Positions 14,605-22,129 of a stretch of 32,657 nt of DNA are shown one piece after another (position 1 is the first letter of the stretch; the number at the start of each line of letters is the position of its first letter). The stretch covers positions 1 through 32,657 of the forward strand of contig VBMA01000012.1 of assembly GCA_005878985.1 (NCBI GenBank), written 5' to 3'. The DNA is from Methanobacteriota archaeon. Lineage in GTDB: Archaea > Thermoplasmatota > Thermoplasmata > RBG-16-68-12. Both the position numbers and the translations under genes were made by a program. Below the pieces are notes generated by a model. It was not told the DNA's origin, did no database searches, and saw only the letters and a list, made by a program, of their open reading frames with translations.

Positions 14605-15411
14605 CTAGAAACGCGGGACCGCTCGCGGATCGTTGTACCGAAACTTCGCTACGTCGCCCCGAGGGATGGGGACGACGACCCGAGAGACCATCCCGTGCAA
14701 CGAGTATGGGAGGCGGATGAGCCGCATCTCCCCGGACGTGACCCATTCGTCGATCGCGTATCGCCGCGCGAATCGAGTGGCGATGCGAGACCGCTCTTTC
14801 CGGGTCAGGCGAAACGCCTCGTCATCGAAGACGTGGACATGGAATCCGCGGCCGGAGTAGACGACCTTCAGCCGGGTCCACCGCGCGGAGAGCTCGTCGT
14901 ACAACGCCGCCGCCTGTCGACGGACCTCCTCGAACTCCCAGTCGCAGAACGAAAGGCCCTGATGGCGCTGCATCTTCTCGGCGATGTCCCCGTGGATCGG
15001 GCAGTCCAGGTTCTCCGGGTCCAGGTCGAAGGCAAGTTCCTGCCCGGCGAAGAACGGACTGCGCCATGCGTGAGAGTAATCGAGCCGGGCTTTTCGAGCG
15101 CCCTCAAGAGAGGTGTACACATTTCGATCGTAGTACAAACCTTCCGGGAGGTACTTCACGAGATAGGGACGGAGGTTCTGGACGTCGCGAACGTCGTCGA
15201 CAATCAGCGGAACGTTCTTCAGGTGTCGGAATCGCCGCGGGTAGATTCCGGAGTGCCGGCCGAGGATCAGCGCGTAGACCCGCTCGCCCCTGGAGGCGGT
15301 CATCCATTTCGCCGCGGCACGGAAGTCCATCGACCGCCGGTAGAAGCGCCGGCGATCCGCTAGGGATGCCGGGCCGAGATCATCCGGGAGTTCGTATTTC
15401 GGCCGGACCAC
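14605..15411 (-). CDS. priS: Archaeo-eukaryotic primase small-subunit homologue (short)
   Basis: A 268-residue archaeo-eukaryotic primase catalytic domain. The metal-binding acids are in LAFDLDPENLD (hhhDhD), the nucleotide-binding motif in VVYSGRGFHVHVFD (sGRGxH), and the third motif in MRLIRLPYSLHG, the usual R-hP-x-SLH of PriS. Between the first two lies CPIHGD and LSFCDW, the place of the PriS zinc knuckle, with Cys/His residues that could bind zinc. Typical archaeal PriS is 330-400 residues, so this is compact, missing most of the helical insertion. It either is the replicative primase small subunit of this lineage or a stand-alone repair-type primase; no PriL is in the window. The start is GTG at 15411; the frame is open upstream but holds no usual start. 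It is 57 bp after the AKR gene on the same strand and ends 6 bp from the convergent RidA gene. Confidence 0.82.
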   Translation of the reverse strand: MVRPKYELPDDLGPASLADRRRFYRRSMDFRAAAKWMTASRGERVYALILGRHSGIYPRRFRHLKNVPLIVDDVRDVQNLRPYLVKYLPEGLYYDRNVYTSLEGARKARLDYSHAWRSPFFAGQELAFDLDPENLDCPIHGDIAEKMQRHQGLSFCDWEFEEVRRQAAALYDELSARWTRLKVVYSGRGFHVHVFDDEAFRLTRKERSRIATRFARRYAIDEWVTSGEMRLIRLPYSLHGMVSRVVVPIPRGDVAKFRYNDPRAVPRF

Positions 15412-15468
15412 GATGGGGAATCGCGGCGGACGGTAAAGACTGCCCCGCTCTTTGCGGCACGCCGACCG

Positions 15469-16296
15469 TCACGGCAGGTCTTCGGGGTCCCAGGCCACGT
15501 GCGAGCTCTCGTCGAGCGAATCGAGTCGCTTCATGTCTTCGGCCTTCAGCTCGAAATCGAAGACCGCCGCATTCTCTCGAATTCGATCCGGACGGATTGA
15601 CTTTGGAATGACGACGAGCCCATGTTGCAGGCTCCAACGAATCAAGACCTGGGCCGGGGTCCGACCGTGCCTCGATGCGATCTGAGAAATGACCGGATGA
15701 TTGAGTCGATGACCGCGGGTGAGGGGGCTGTATGCTTCGAGCTGGATCTTCTGGCGCACGCAGAATTCGAGCAAGTCCTTCTGATACAGGAAGGGATGGA
15801 ACTCGACCTGGTTCACGGCGGGCGGAGCCGGTGTCCCGCGGAGCAGTTCTTCCAGGTGTCGGATCGTGAAGTTGCTCACCCCGATCGACCGCGCGAGTCC
15901 CTCGTCACGGATCTTGAGGAGCGCCTTCCACGACTCCTCTCTCAGACCCGGCACGGGCCAGTGGATGAGGTACAAGTCAACGTAGTCGAGGCCGAGCTCG
16001 CGGCGACTCTTCTCGAACGCCTGCAGCGCGGACTCGTAGCCCTGGTCGTTGTTCCAGAGCTTCGTCGTGACGAAAATCTCCTTGCGTGGGATCCCGCTCT
16101 CCCGAATCGCGGTTCCGAGGTCGCGCTCGTTCCCATACAATTTCGCGGTATCAAACAGGCGGTACCCGATCTCGAGGGCAGTCGCGACCGCGTTGCGGGT
16201 CTGCTTGCCCGAGCCGGCCTGCCACATGCCGAGCCCGAGGACCGGCATCGTGTTCCCGTCGTGGAGGGTGACGCGGGATCCGAGGGTGAGGGCCAT
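15469..16296 (-). CDS. Aldo/keto reductase
   Basis: A 275-residue NADPH-dependent aldo/keto reductase. The family tetrad is visible: Asp in YRLFDTAKLYGNE, Tyr in the same block, Lys in FVTTKLWN, and His in YLIHWPVPG. Further signatures are GVSNFTIRHLEELL, VNQVEFHPFLYQKDLLEFC, and the cofactor block LVVIPKSIRPDRIRENAAVFDFEL near the C-terminus. The closest recalled relatives are 2,5-diketo-D-gluconate reductase-type (DkgA) enzymes, but substrate range in this family is wide. It begins 48 bp after the end of the first DmdA-like gene and could be the last enzyme of that run, reducing an aldehyde or ketone, or may be independent. Confidence 0.92.
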   Translation of the reverse strand: MALTLGSRVTLHDGNTMPVLGLGMWQAGSGKQTRNAVATALEIGYRLFDTAKLYGNERDLGTAIRESGIPRKEIFVTTKLWNNDQGYESALQAFEKSRRELGLDYVDLYLIHWPVPGLREESWKALLKIRDEGLARSIGVSNFTIRHLEELLRGTPAPPAVNQVEFHPFLYQKDLLEFCVRQKIQLEAYSPLTRGHRLNHPVISQIASRHGRTPAQVLIRWSLQHGLVVIPKSIRPDRIRENAAVFDFELKAEDMKRLDSLDESSHVAWDPEDLP

Positions 16297-16343
16297 CCCG
16301 GAGCCGACGGCACGCGCGCTACTTCAACCTTGACCGCCGACCA

Positions 16344-16427
16344 TCATGATTTCGGAATGTCCTTCTTCGGGTCGACGAACGGCTTCTTCACCACGGTGGC
16401 GGCGCGGGTCCCCTTCGACGTGGACAC
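16344..16427 (-). other. Out-of-frame 3' tail of the first DmdA-like gene
   Basis: Read in the frame beginning at 16427, this strand encodes VSTSKGTRAATVVKKPFVDPKKDIPKS and stop, the same ending as the other two paralogues (for example AIVVKKPFVDPKKSIPKS). In the gene as given the frame is lost just before, ending in an unrelated Pro/Arg-rich tail at 16388. Compared with its paralogues, about 22 bases are missing at this junction. It is either a true deletion or an assembly/sequencing error. Confidence 0.8.
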
Positions 16428-17521
16428 GCGTGATCGATGCCCACGAGCGCATAGCCGATATTCTTCTCGAGCCGCGGCGAGTACGTCAACGAGGTGACGT
16501 GGCCCACCTTCCGACCGTCCGCGTGGACGTCCCAGTAGTCAGGGATCCAAGCCCCGAGGGAGGCGCCTTCGACCTCGACCCCGACGAGCTTTCGCTTGAT
16601 GCCCTCCTTCTTCATTCGAGCGAGCGCGGCCTTCCCGAGGTAGTCCGACCTTTTGTCCTCGTCCACCGTCCAACCGAGACCGACCTCGTACGGATTGTTG
16701 TCGAGCATGATGTCCGAGCTGTAATTCAGGATCCCCGCCTCGATCCGCCGGATCTCGGACGGGGCGACCGGTCGGATGTCATACTTGGCGCCCGCGCCCA
16801 TGACCGCATCCCAGAGCTTCTCGCCGAGCCGCGCGTCGCGCAAATACAGCTCGTAGCCCCGTTCGGCACTCCAACCGGTCCGCGTGATGACGAGGGGGAT
16901 TCCATCCAACTGCGTCTCCGTCAGATGGTAGTACTCGAGAGCGAGGATGTCCTCGCCGAACAAGTCCACCATCACATCCTTTGATTTCGGGCCCTGCAAC
17001 TGGAGCGGGGAGACGTCCGGCTCCCGCACGATGACATCGAGTCCGGCGTTGACCGCGACGCCTTTGCACCAGAAGAGGACGTCCCAATCGGAGAGCGAGA
17101 GCCAGAAGTGATCTTCCCCCAAGCGGAGGAGGACCGGGTCGTTGATGATCCCGCCGTCTGGAGTCGTGAGGAGCACATACTTGCACTCTCCGACCCCGCA
17201 CTTCTCCATGTCCCGCGGCGTGAGCATTTGCATGAATTCGAATCCGTCCGGGCCATCGATCTCGACCTGCCGCTCCACGCCGACGTCCCATAGGGTCACG
17301 TGGTTCACGAGATGCCAATACTCTTCGACGGGGTCCGTGTAGAGCCCCGGCATGAGCATGTGATTGTAGAGGTCGTACGCCCGAACGCCGTGCTTCGCGG
17401 CACGATGGAAGTACGGCGATTTCTGGATCCATGCCGTCTCCCGGAACCCCGGGAGGATCGGACCCGCGTAGTCGTTCGTGGTTTCCGTCAGCACGCCGTC
17501 GCGCACGTGGCCGGGCATCAT
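16388..17521 (-). CDS. GcvT-fold methyltransferase, DmdA-like (copy 1, frame-disrupted end)
   Basis: A tetrahydrofolate-dependent demethylase of the GcvT family. Blocks YNHMLMPGLYTDPVEEYWHL, LWDVGVERQVEI, GGIINDPVLLRL, DVSPLQLQGPKS, TRTGWSAERGYELYL and NNPYEVGLGWTV match the pattern of DMSP demethylase DmdA, which moves a methyl from a sulfonium or related donor to THF. The true substrate is unknown; LigM/DesA-type O-demethylases and aminomethyltransferase are other GcvT members. The gene starts ATG ATG at 17521 with GGAGGTG upstream. It differs from its two neighbours in an N-terminal extension of about 20 residues and in a frameshift at residue about 366 that replaces the usual end by CPRRRGPAPPPW. 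The catalytic and folate-binding core is intact. It follows copy 2 by 88 bp and may be co-transcribed. Confidence 0.82.
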   Translation of the reverse strand: MMPGHVRDGVLTETTNDYAGPILPGFRETAWIQKSPYFHRAAKHGVRAYDLYNHMLMPGLYTDPVEEYWHLVNHVTLWDVGVERQVEIDGPDGFEFMQMLTPRDMEKCGVGECKYVLLTTPDGGIINDPVLLRLGEDHFWLSLSDWDVLFWCKGVAVNAGLDVIVREPDVSPLQLQGPKSKDVMVDLFGEDILALEYYHLTETQLDGIPLVITRTGWSAERGYELYLRDARLGEKLWDAVMGAGAKYDIRPVAPSEIRRIEAGILNYSSDIMLDNNPYEVGLGWTVDEDKRSDYLGKAALARMKKEGIKRKLVGVEVEGASLGAWIPDYWDVHADGRKVGHVTSLTYSPRLEKNIGYALVGIDHACPRRRGPAPPPW

Positions 17522-17608
17522 ACCACCTCCGGATTTGGGACCGGGAAGCTGGAAAGCTAGATGAGCGTTTTGGCGATGTGCGAAATCAATCGGGCATCCA
17601 ATGCGGAA

Positions 17609-18763
17609 TCAGGACTTCGGCGTTTCCTTCTTCGGATCGATGAATGGCTTCTTGACGACGATCGCCTTCCGCGAACCGGCCGGTGTCTCGATTTCGATTT
17701 CGGTACCAAGCTTCGTCAATGGAATCGGCAACCAGGCGTATCCGATATTCTTCTGGAGGCGCGGCGACATCGCGAGCGCGGTCAAGGTTCCGACCTCCTT
17801 GCCGTCCTTCCGCACGGGCCACGGATGCGGAAGCCAGGGCCGGACGACCTCGTCACCCGGGACCTCGACACCGACGAGCTTCCTCTTTACACCCTCTCTC
17901 TTGATTTTTCTCAACGCGGCACGGCCGATGAAGTCGTGTTTCTTGTCCAGGTCGACGAGCCATCCCAAACCGGCTTCGTACGGGTTGTGATTCCAATCGA
18001 TGTCCGACGGATAGTTCAGGATCCCCGCCTCGATCCGCCGGTACTCGGAGGGACCGGTGGGCCGTAGGTCGAATGGCTTCCCGGCCGCCATGACGCGGTT
18101 CCACAAATCGGTTCCTCGACTTCCGTCGCACAGATAGACCTCGTATCCGACTTCGGCGGACCATCCCGTCCTCGTGACGATCACCGGGATGCCATCGATC
18201 GTCGTTTCGAGAAAGTGGTAGTATTCCAAATTCGAGACCGATGGGCCCACGAGCGCGCGGAGAACGTCTTTCGATTTCGGTCCTTGAATCTGCATGGGGG
18301 AGACGTCGGGTTCTCGGATCTCGACGTCGAAGTCTGAGTGGTAAGAGACGCCTTTCGCCCAGAGGAGCACATCGCTATCCGCGGTGGAGAGCCAGAACCG
18401 GCTCTTCCCGAGTCGCGTGAGCACGGGGTCGTTGATGATCCCGCCTTGCTCGTCCGTCAGGACGACGTACTTCGCTTGGCCGACCGTGCACGTGGTGAGG
18501 TCCCGCGGCGTCAGGTACTCCATGAACTCGTATCCGTCCGGACCCCGAATCTCCACCTGACGTTCGCATCCGACGTCCCACACGGTCGCATGATTCACGA
18601 GGTGCCAGTATTCCTCGATGGGATCGGCGAAGTTGCTCGGAATGTACATCTTGTTGTACACGTCGTACGCGTAGCAACCGGCGTGGCGGGCCGCGTCGAA
18701 GAAAGGAGATTTCCGGTACCAGGTACCGAAGAAGAGCGTCGTTTGTCCGCCTTCGATGACCAC
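17609..18763 (-). CDS. GcvT-fold methyltransferase, DmdA-like (copy 2)
   Basis: A 384-residue protein of the same family as copies 1 and 3, complete at both ends. Marks shared with DmdA include CERQVEIRGPDG, KYVVLTDEQGGIINDPVL, FWLSTADSDVLLWAKGV, DVSPMQIQGPKSKDV and VTRTGWSAEVGYEVYL. It differs from the other two at NKMYIPSNFADP, PYEAGLGWLV and in the Trp/Pro-rich PWLPHPWPV segment, which might reflect a different substrate. GTG at 18763 is preceded by GAGGGGA. A TATA-like CAAATAAG lies about 42 bp upstream, the same spacing as in copy 3. Function as a THF-dependent demethylase is from the family; the actual methyl donor is not known. The DDAH-like gene is divergent from it by 140 bp. Confidence 0.85.
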   Translation of the reverse strand: MVIEGGQTTLFFGTWYRKSPFFDAARHAGCYAYDVYNKMYIPSNFADPIEEYWHLVNHATVWDVGCERQVEIRGPDGYEFMEYLTPRDLTTCTVGQAKYVVLTDEQGGIINDPVLTRLGKSRFWLSTADSDVLLWAKGVSYHSDFDVEIREPDVSPMQIQGPKSKDVLRALVGPSVSNLEYYHFLETTIDGIPVIVTRTGWSAEVGYEVYLCDGSRGTDLWNRVMAAGKPFDLRPTGPSEYRRIEAGILNYPSDIDWNHNPYEAGLGWLVDLDKKHDFIGRAALRKIKREGVKRKLVGVEVPGDEVVRPWLPHPWPVRKDGKEVGTLTALAMSPRLQKNIGYAWLPIPLTKLGTEIEIETPAGSRKAIVVKKPFIDPKKETPKS

Positions 18764-18800
18764 GGGAAATCCCCTCGAGTACCCGGCGGAATGGCGAGCG

Positions 18801-18810
18801 CTTATTTGAC
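18801..18810 (-). promoter_or_regulatory. Probable TATA box of DmdA-like copy 2 (possibly bidirectional)
   Basis: The minus strand reads GTCAAATAAG, centred about 42 bp before the GTG at 18763, giving a short leader with a GAGGGGA site. The plus strand reads CTTATTTGAC and might also serve the divergent DDAH-like gene at 18904. Confidence 0.4.
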
Positions 18811-18903
18811 CGCCATCGTCGTGTGGAGGGGGAAACAGTAAGAGGGCGGGACCCTTTCCAAACTCGGAGGACCGGCCTGTCGCGTACCTATGGAAGCCAA
18901 AGC

Positions 18904-19746
18904 ATGTCGGATCCGCTCCGCACGGTCCTCGTGCGGCGGCCTGACGCCGCGTTTGGCTCGGCGAATCCGAAGCCGTGGGGATACACCGCGAAACCCGACC
19001 TCGCCGCGGCTCGGCGGGAGCACGACCGGCTCGTCGACCTGCTGAAACAATCCGGGGTCGACGTTCGATATCATGAGGACCCGCAGCGGGGGAAGGCGGA
19101 TTCGATCTTCGTGCACGATCCGGCCATCGTGACCGATCGCGGGGCGGTCATCCTCCGGATGGGAAAGGAACTCCGACGAGGCGAAGAGGAATCGATGGCC
19201 CGAACGTTCGACGCCCTTCGCGTGCCGATCCTCGCGAGGCTCCGCGGCGATGCGACGGCGGAAGGCGGCGATCTCCTCTGGGTGAATCACGGCTTGTTGG
19301 CGGTCGGCCAGGGATTCCGAACGAACGCCGAGGGCCTGACGCAGATTCGGGAGACCATGAAGGGCATCGGTGTCGAGGTAGAGGCCGTCCCGCTGCCATA
19401 CTTCCAAGGCCCGGACGCGTGCCTCCATCTGATGTCCCTCATCAGCATCGTGGATGAGGACCTCGCGGTGGTGTACCCACGCCTCTTCCCGGTCCCATTC
19501 TGGAAATCCCTCCGGGAACGCAGGTTCGAATTCGTCGAAGTCCCGGACGAGGAATTCACCACGATGGCGCCCAACGTGCTCGCGGTCGGGCCCCGCGATT
19601 GCATCGTCCTCGAAGGAAACCCAATCACCCGGAAGCGCCTCGAGGCTGCCGGGTGTCGCGTCCGGACCTACCGCGGGAAGGAGATCTCTCTCAAGGCCGA
19701 AGGCGGAGCGACCTGCCTGACGCGACCTGTCCTCCGATCGAAGTGA
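18904..19746 (+). CDS. Dimethylarginine dimethylaminohydrolase/amidinotransferase-family enzyme
   Basis: A 280-residue guanidino-group-modifying enzyme with pentein fold. Features are the start MSDPLRTVLVRRPDAAFG, Asp in FVHDPAIVT, EGGDLLW (substrate-guanidine binding), the catalytic His in ACLHLMSLISI, and the nucleophile Cys in GGATCLTRPVL close to the end. Order and length fit DDAH (about 255-285 residues), which hydrolyses Nomega-methylated arginine to citrulline and (di)methylamine; arginine deiminase is longer and ornithine-producing amidinotransferases differ at the end. Which guanidino substrate is used cannot be read here. ATG at 18904 is chosen; the ORF track start at 18823 adds an unrelated stretch. 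It sits between DmdA-like copies 2 and 3, on the other strand, suggesting a shared role in methylated amine or related catabolism. Confidence 0.87.
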   Translation: MSDPLRTVLVRRPDAAFGSANPKPWGYTAKPDLAAARREHDRLVDLLKQSGVDVRYHEDPQRGKADSIFVHDPAIVTDRGAVILRMGKELRRGEEESMARTFDALRVPILARLRGDATAEGGDLLWVNHGLLAVGQGFRTNAEGLTQIRETMKGIGVEVEAVPLPYFQGPDACLHLMSLISIVDEDLAVVYPRLFPVPFWKSLRERRFEFVEVPDEEFTTMAPNVLAVGPRDCIVLEGNPITRKRLEAAGCRVRTYRGKEISLKAEGGATCLTRPVLRSK

Positions 19747-19776
19747 CCTCGAACCCACTCCAAGGCCGGCCGCGCG

Positions 19777-20928
19777 CTATGATTTCGGAATCGACTTTTT
19801 CGGATCGACGAACGGCTTCTTGACGACGATGGCGTCGCGGTCTCCCGCGGAAGTCGCGATCGTGAGCCGCGTCCCGAGTTTGGCCAATCGGATCGGGACC
19901 CACGCGTAAGCGATGTTCTTCTCGAGGCGGGGAGAGTAGGTGAGGGCCGTCAAATGGCCGACCTTCTTTCCGTCCTTCGTCACGTCCCAGAACTCGGTGG
20001 CCCACGCATGGATCTGGGCACCGGGGATCTCGACGCCGACAAGCTTCCGTTTCACGCCCTGTTTCTTGATCTTCGTGAGCGCCTTCTTCCCGATGAAGTC
20101 CGCCTTCTTGCCGAGATCGACGAGCCAGCCCAGGCCGACTTCGTAGGGGTTGTTTTCGAGCGTCATGTCGGACCCGTAATTCAGGATGCCACCCTCGATC
20201 CGCCGAATCTCCGAGGGCGCGATCGGGCGGATGTCGTATTTCTTCCCCGCCTCCATGATCCGGTCCCAGAGCTCGACGCCTCGACGGCCGTCCGTCAGGT
20301 ACACCTCGTAGCCGACCTCGGCCGTCCAACCGGTCCGCGTGATGACGACCGGAATGCCGCCAATTTTGGTGCTCATGAAATAGTAGTAACCGAGGTCGAG
20401 GACCGCGCGACCCACGAGATCCTTCAAGACGTGCTTTGAATCCGGTCCCTGGACCTGGAGCGGTGAAACGTCCGGCTCGGAGATGTCCACGTCCATCCCG
20501 GAATTGACGGCGACCCCTTTCGCCCACAGCAGGGTATCCGAATTCGCGAGGCTCAACCAGAACCGGTTTTTCTCCAGGCGGATCAACACGGGGTCGTTGA
20601 TGATCCCGCCGTTTTCGTCCGTGATGACCACATACTTGCCCTGGCCGACGTCGCATTTCGTCAGGTCCCGCGGCGTGACGAGCTCCGCGAACTTCGCACC
20701 GTCCTTGCCGCTGATCTCGACCTGGCGCTCGACGCTCACGTCCCATAGGGTCACGTGGTTGATGAGATGCCAGTATTCCTCGAACGGATCGGTGTAGAGG
20801 CCGGGGAGGTACATGTGGTTGTAGATGTCGTACGCCTTCGCGCCCGCGCGCTGGGTGGCCTCGAAGAATGGAGACTTTCGGTACCAGGGTCCGAAGTACA
20901 AAGTGCTCTGGCCATCGTTGTACGGCAT
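19777..20928 (-). CDS. GcvT-fold methyltransferase, DmdA-like (copy 3)
   Basis: A 383-residue member of the same paralogous set. It aligns well with recalled DmdA: YNHMYLPGLYTDPFEEYWHL, LWDVSVERQVEISGKDG, DENGGIINDPVL, NRFWLSLANSDTLLWAKGV, DVSPLQVQGPDSKHVL and TRTGWTAEVGYEVYL, then RRIEGGILNYGSDMTLENNPYEVGLGW. The ATG at 20928 follows GGAGGAAATGAC, which is better placed than the ORF track start at 20958. In its C-terminal barrel LGTRLTIATSAGDRDAIVVKKPF is the intact version of the block damaged in copy 1. The protein probably transfers a methyl to tetrahydrofolate; substrate not known. It has its own TATA-like box in the gap after the SDR gene. The ends of copies 2 and 3 leave little doubt about common descent by duplication. 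Confidence 0.86.
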   Translation of the reverse strand: MPYNDGQSTLYFGPWYRKSPFFEATQRAGAKAYDIYNHMYLPGLYTDPFEEYWHLINHVTLWDVSVERQVEISGKDGAKFAELVTPRDLTKCDVGQGKYVVITDENGGIINDPVLIRLEKNRFWLSLANSDTLLWAKGVAVNSGMDVDISEPDVSPLQVQGPDSKHVLKDLVGRAVLDLGYYYFMSTKIGGIPVVITRTGWTAEVGYEVYLTDGRRGVELWDRIMEAGKKYDIRPIAPSEIRRIEGGILNYGSDMTLENNPYEVGLGWLVDLGKKADFIGKKALTKIKKQGVKRKLVGVEIPGAQIHAWATEFWDVTKDGKKVGHLTALTYSPRLEKNIAYAWVPIRLAKLGTRLTIATSAGDRDAIVVKKPFVDPKKSIPKS

Positions 20929-20966
20929 GTCATTTCCTCCAGAGAATTGCGCCGGCAACGCGCATC

Positions 20967-20975
20967 ATTTATTTG
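20967..20975 (-). promoter_or_regulatory. Probable TATA box of DmdA-like copy 3
   Basis: The minus strand reads CAAATAAAT in the 70-bp gap between the SDR stop and the DmdA-like ATG, centred about 43 bp before that ATG. The same CAAATAA core at the same distance precedes copy 2, suggesting a conserved promoter after duplication. Confidence 0.45.
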
Positions 20976-20998
20976 AGGGATTCCTCACGAGAGCCCAA

Positions 20999-21958
20999 TC
21001 AGCTCGCCGCGGAATCGATTCCGAGCAACCGCATCTCATGCCGAAGCGTTTCGCGAAGACCTTCCTCCAGGGGCCGCGGCGCGAATCCCAGCTCGCGTCG
21101 GGCCTTTGCGTTGCTCCCAAGATAGGTCACACCCGCGGCAACTCGAAGCCTCTCCGAGCGAGAGATCGCCGCCATCGCACGCAGCAGACCCGGCGACGCA
21201 TGGAACCGGGGCGCCGGAATCCCGGTGATCCGCTCCGCCAGGTCGAACGCATCGATCAGGGTGTGAGGCCACCCCGCGAGCATGTACGTCTGCCCGACGC
21301 TTCCTTTCTCCATCGCGAGGAGGTGGCCACGCGCCGTATCGTCGACGTGGGCCCAACAATACGCGGTTCGTTTCGGGAGGGCTCGCAGCTTGCGCTGCAA
21401 ATATCGCACGATCAAGGGCCGGATCTCGCTCGTATCTCCCGGACCATAGTTGACTCCCGGCTGGACGATGACCAGGGGGAGGCCCGCACGGATCATCGGT
21501 TCCGCAACCTCGTAGTGGGCCACCCACTTCGTCCGGTCGTATTCCGTCAGCCATGGACCGTCGCTCCGGTACGTTTCGTCGACCAGCTCACCATGCGTGT
21601 CCGAGGACACCGCGAGCGTGCTGGTGTAGACCCCTTTCCGGATGCCGAGATCCCTCATGGCGGTCAACACGTTCCGCGTGCCCGCCACATTGATGCGCTC
21701 GCCCTCGGCGCGATCCTTCGAGCCGATCTTGTACCAGCCCGCGATGTGGAACACCCCATCGACTCCGGCCATCGGGCGGCGCAGCGAATCCGGATCCGTG
21801 ATGTCTCCCGGACGGACATCGACCCCGAGCGAGACCAGGTCCTTTGCGCGTTCCGGGTTCCGCGCAATCGCGACCACCTCTTGGCCGGCATCGACCAGCT
21901 GCCGGGTGACCCGACCGCCGATAAAGCCGGTCGCCCCCGTCACGAAGTACTTCGCCAT
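20999..21958 (-). CDS. NAD(P)-dependent epimerase/dehydratase (extended SDR)
   Basis: A 319-residue extended short-chain dehydrogenase. The N-terminal Rossmann motif GATGFIGGRV (TGxxGxxG), DITDPD, the NAD-binding VFHIAGW segment and the catalytic EYDRTKW (YxxxK) are in place; GVNYGPGD is typical of dihydroflavonol-4-reductase/NSDHL-like members. The C-terminal half sets the substrate and is not diagnostic, so a specific reaction is not given. ATG at 21958. It is followed on the same strand by DmdA-like copy 3, but that gene has its own promoter, so the pair may not be an operon. The upstream 172 bp toward the divergent aconitase gene contains CTTGTTTAAGGG and TTGATAGGG, AT-rich spots that could be promoter elements for either gene. 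Confidence 0.9.
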   Translation of the reverse strand: MAKYFVTGATGFIGGRVTRQLVDAGQEVVAIARNPERAKDLVSLGVDVRPGDITDPDSLRRPMAGVDGVFHIAGWYKIGSKDRAEGERINVAGTRNVLTAMRDLGIRKGVYTSTLAVSSDTHGELVDETYRSDGPWLTEYDRTKWVAHYEVAEPMIRAGLPLVIVQPGVNYGPGDTSEIRPLIVRYLQRKLRALPKRTAYCWAHVDDTARGHLLAMEKGSVGQTYMLAGWPHTLIDAFDLAERITGIPAPRFHASPGLLRAMAAISRSERLRVAAGVTYLGSNAKARRELGFAPRPLEEGLRETLRHEMRLLGIDSAAS

Positions 21959-22129
21959 CGCCGCGCGCCGAAACGAAGCGACTCGGGCTAGATAACGCTG
22001 ACCACCGCGATGAGGTAACGCCGCTCCGTGAAATCAACCTTGTTTAAGGGTAACATCGGATCTATCACGGTTCGTACGCATCAACCTTGATAGGGTACGA
22101 GGGTCTCACCACGCGCCGGAGAAGTTTCC

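Noticed and set aside
12626-14746. 706-residue minus-strand ORF
   Set aside because: Antisense shadow of the HTH_10-MGMT and RidA genes; Arg/Pro/Ser-rich, no recognisable domain, while the plus strand encodes conserved motifs.
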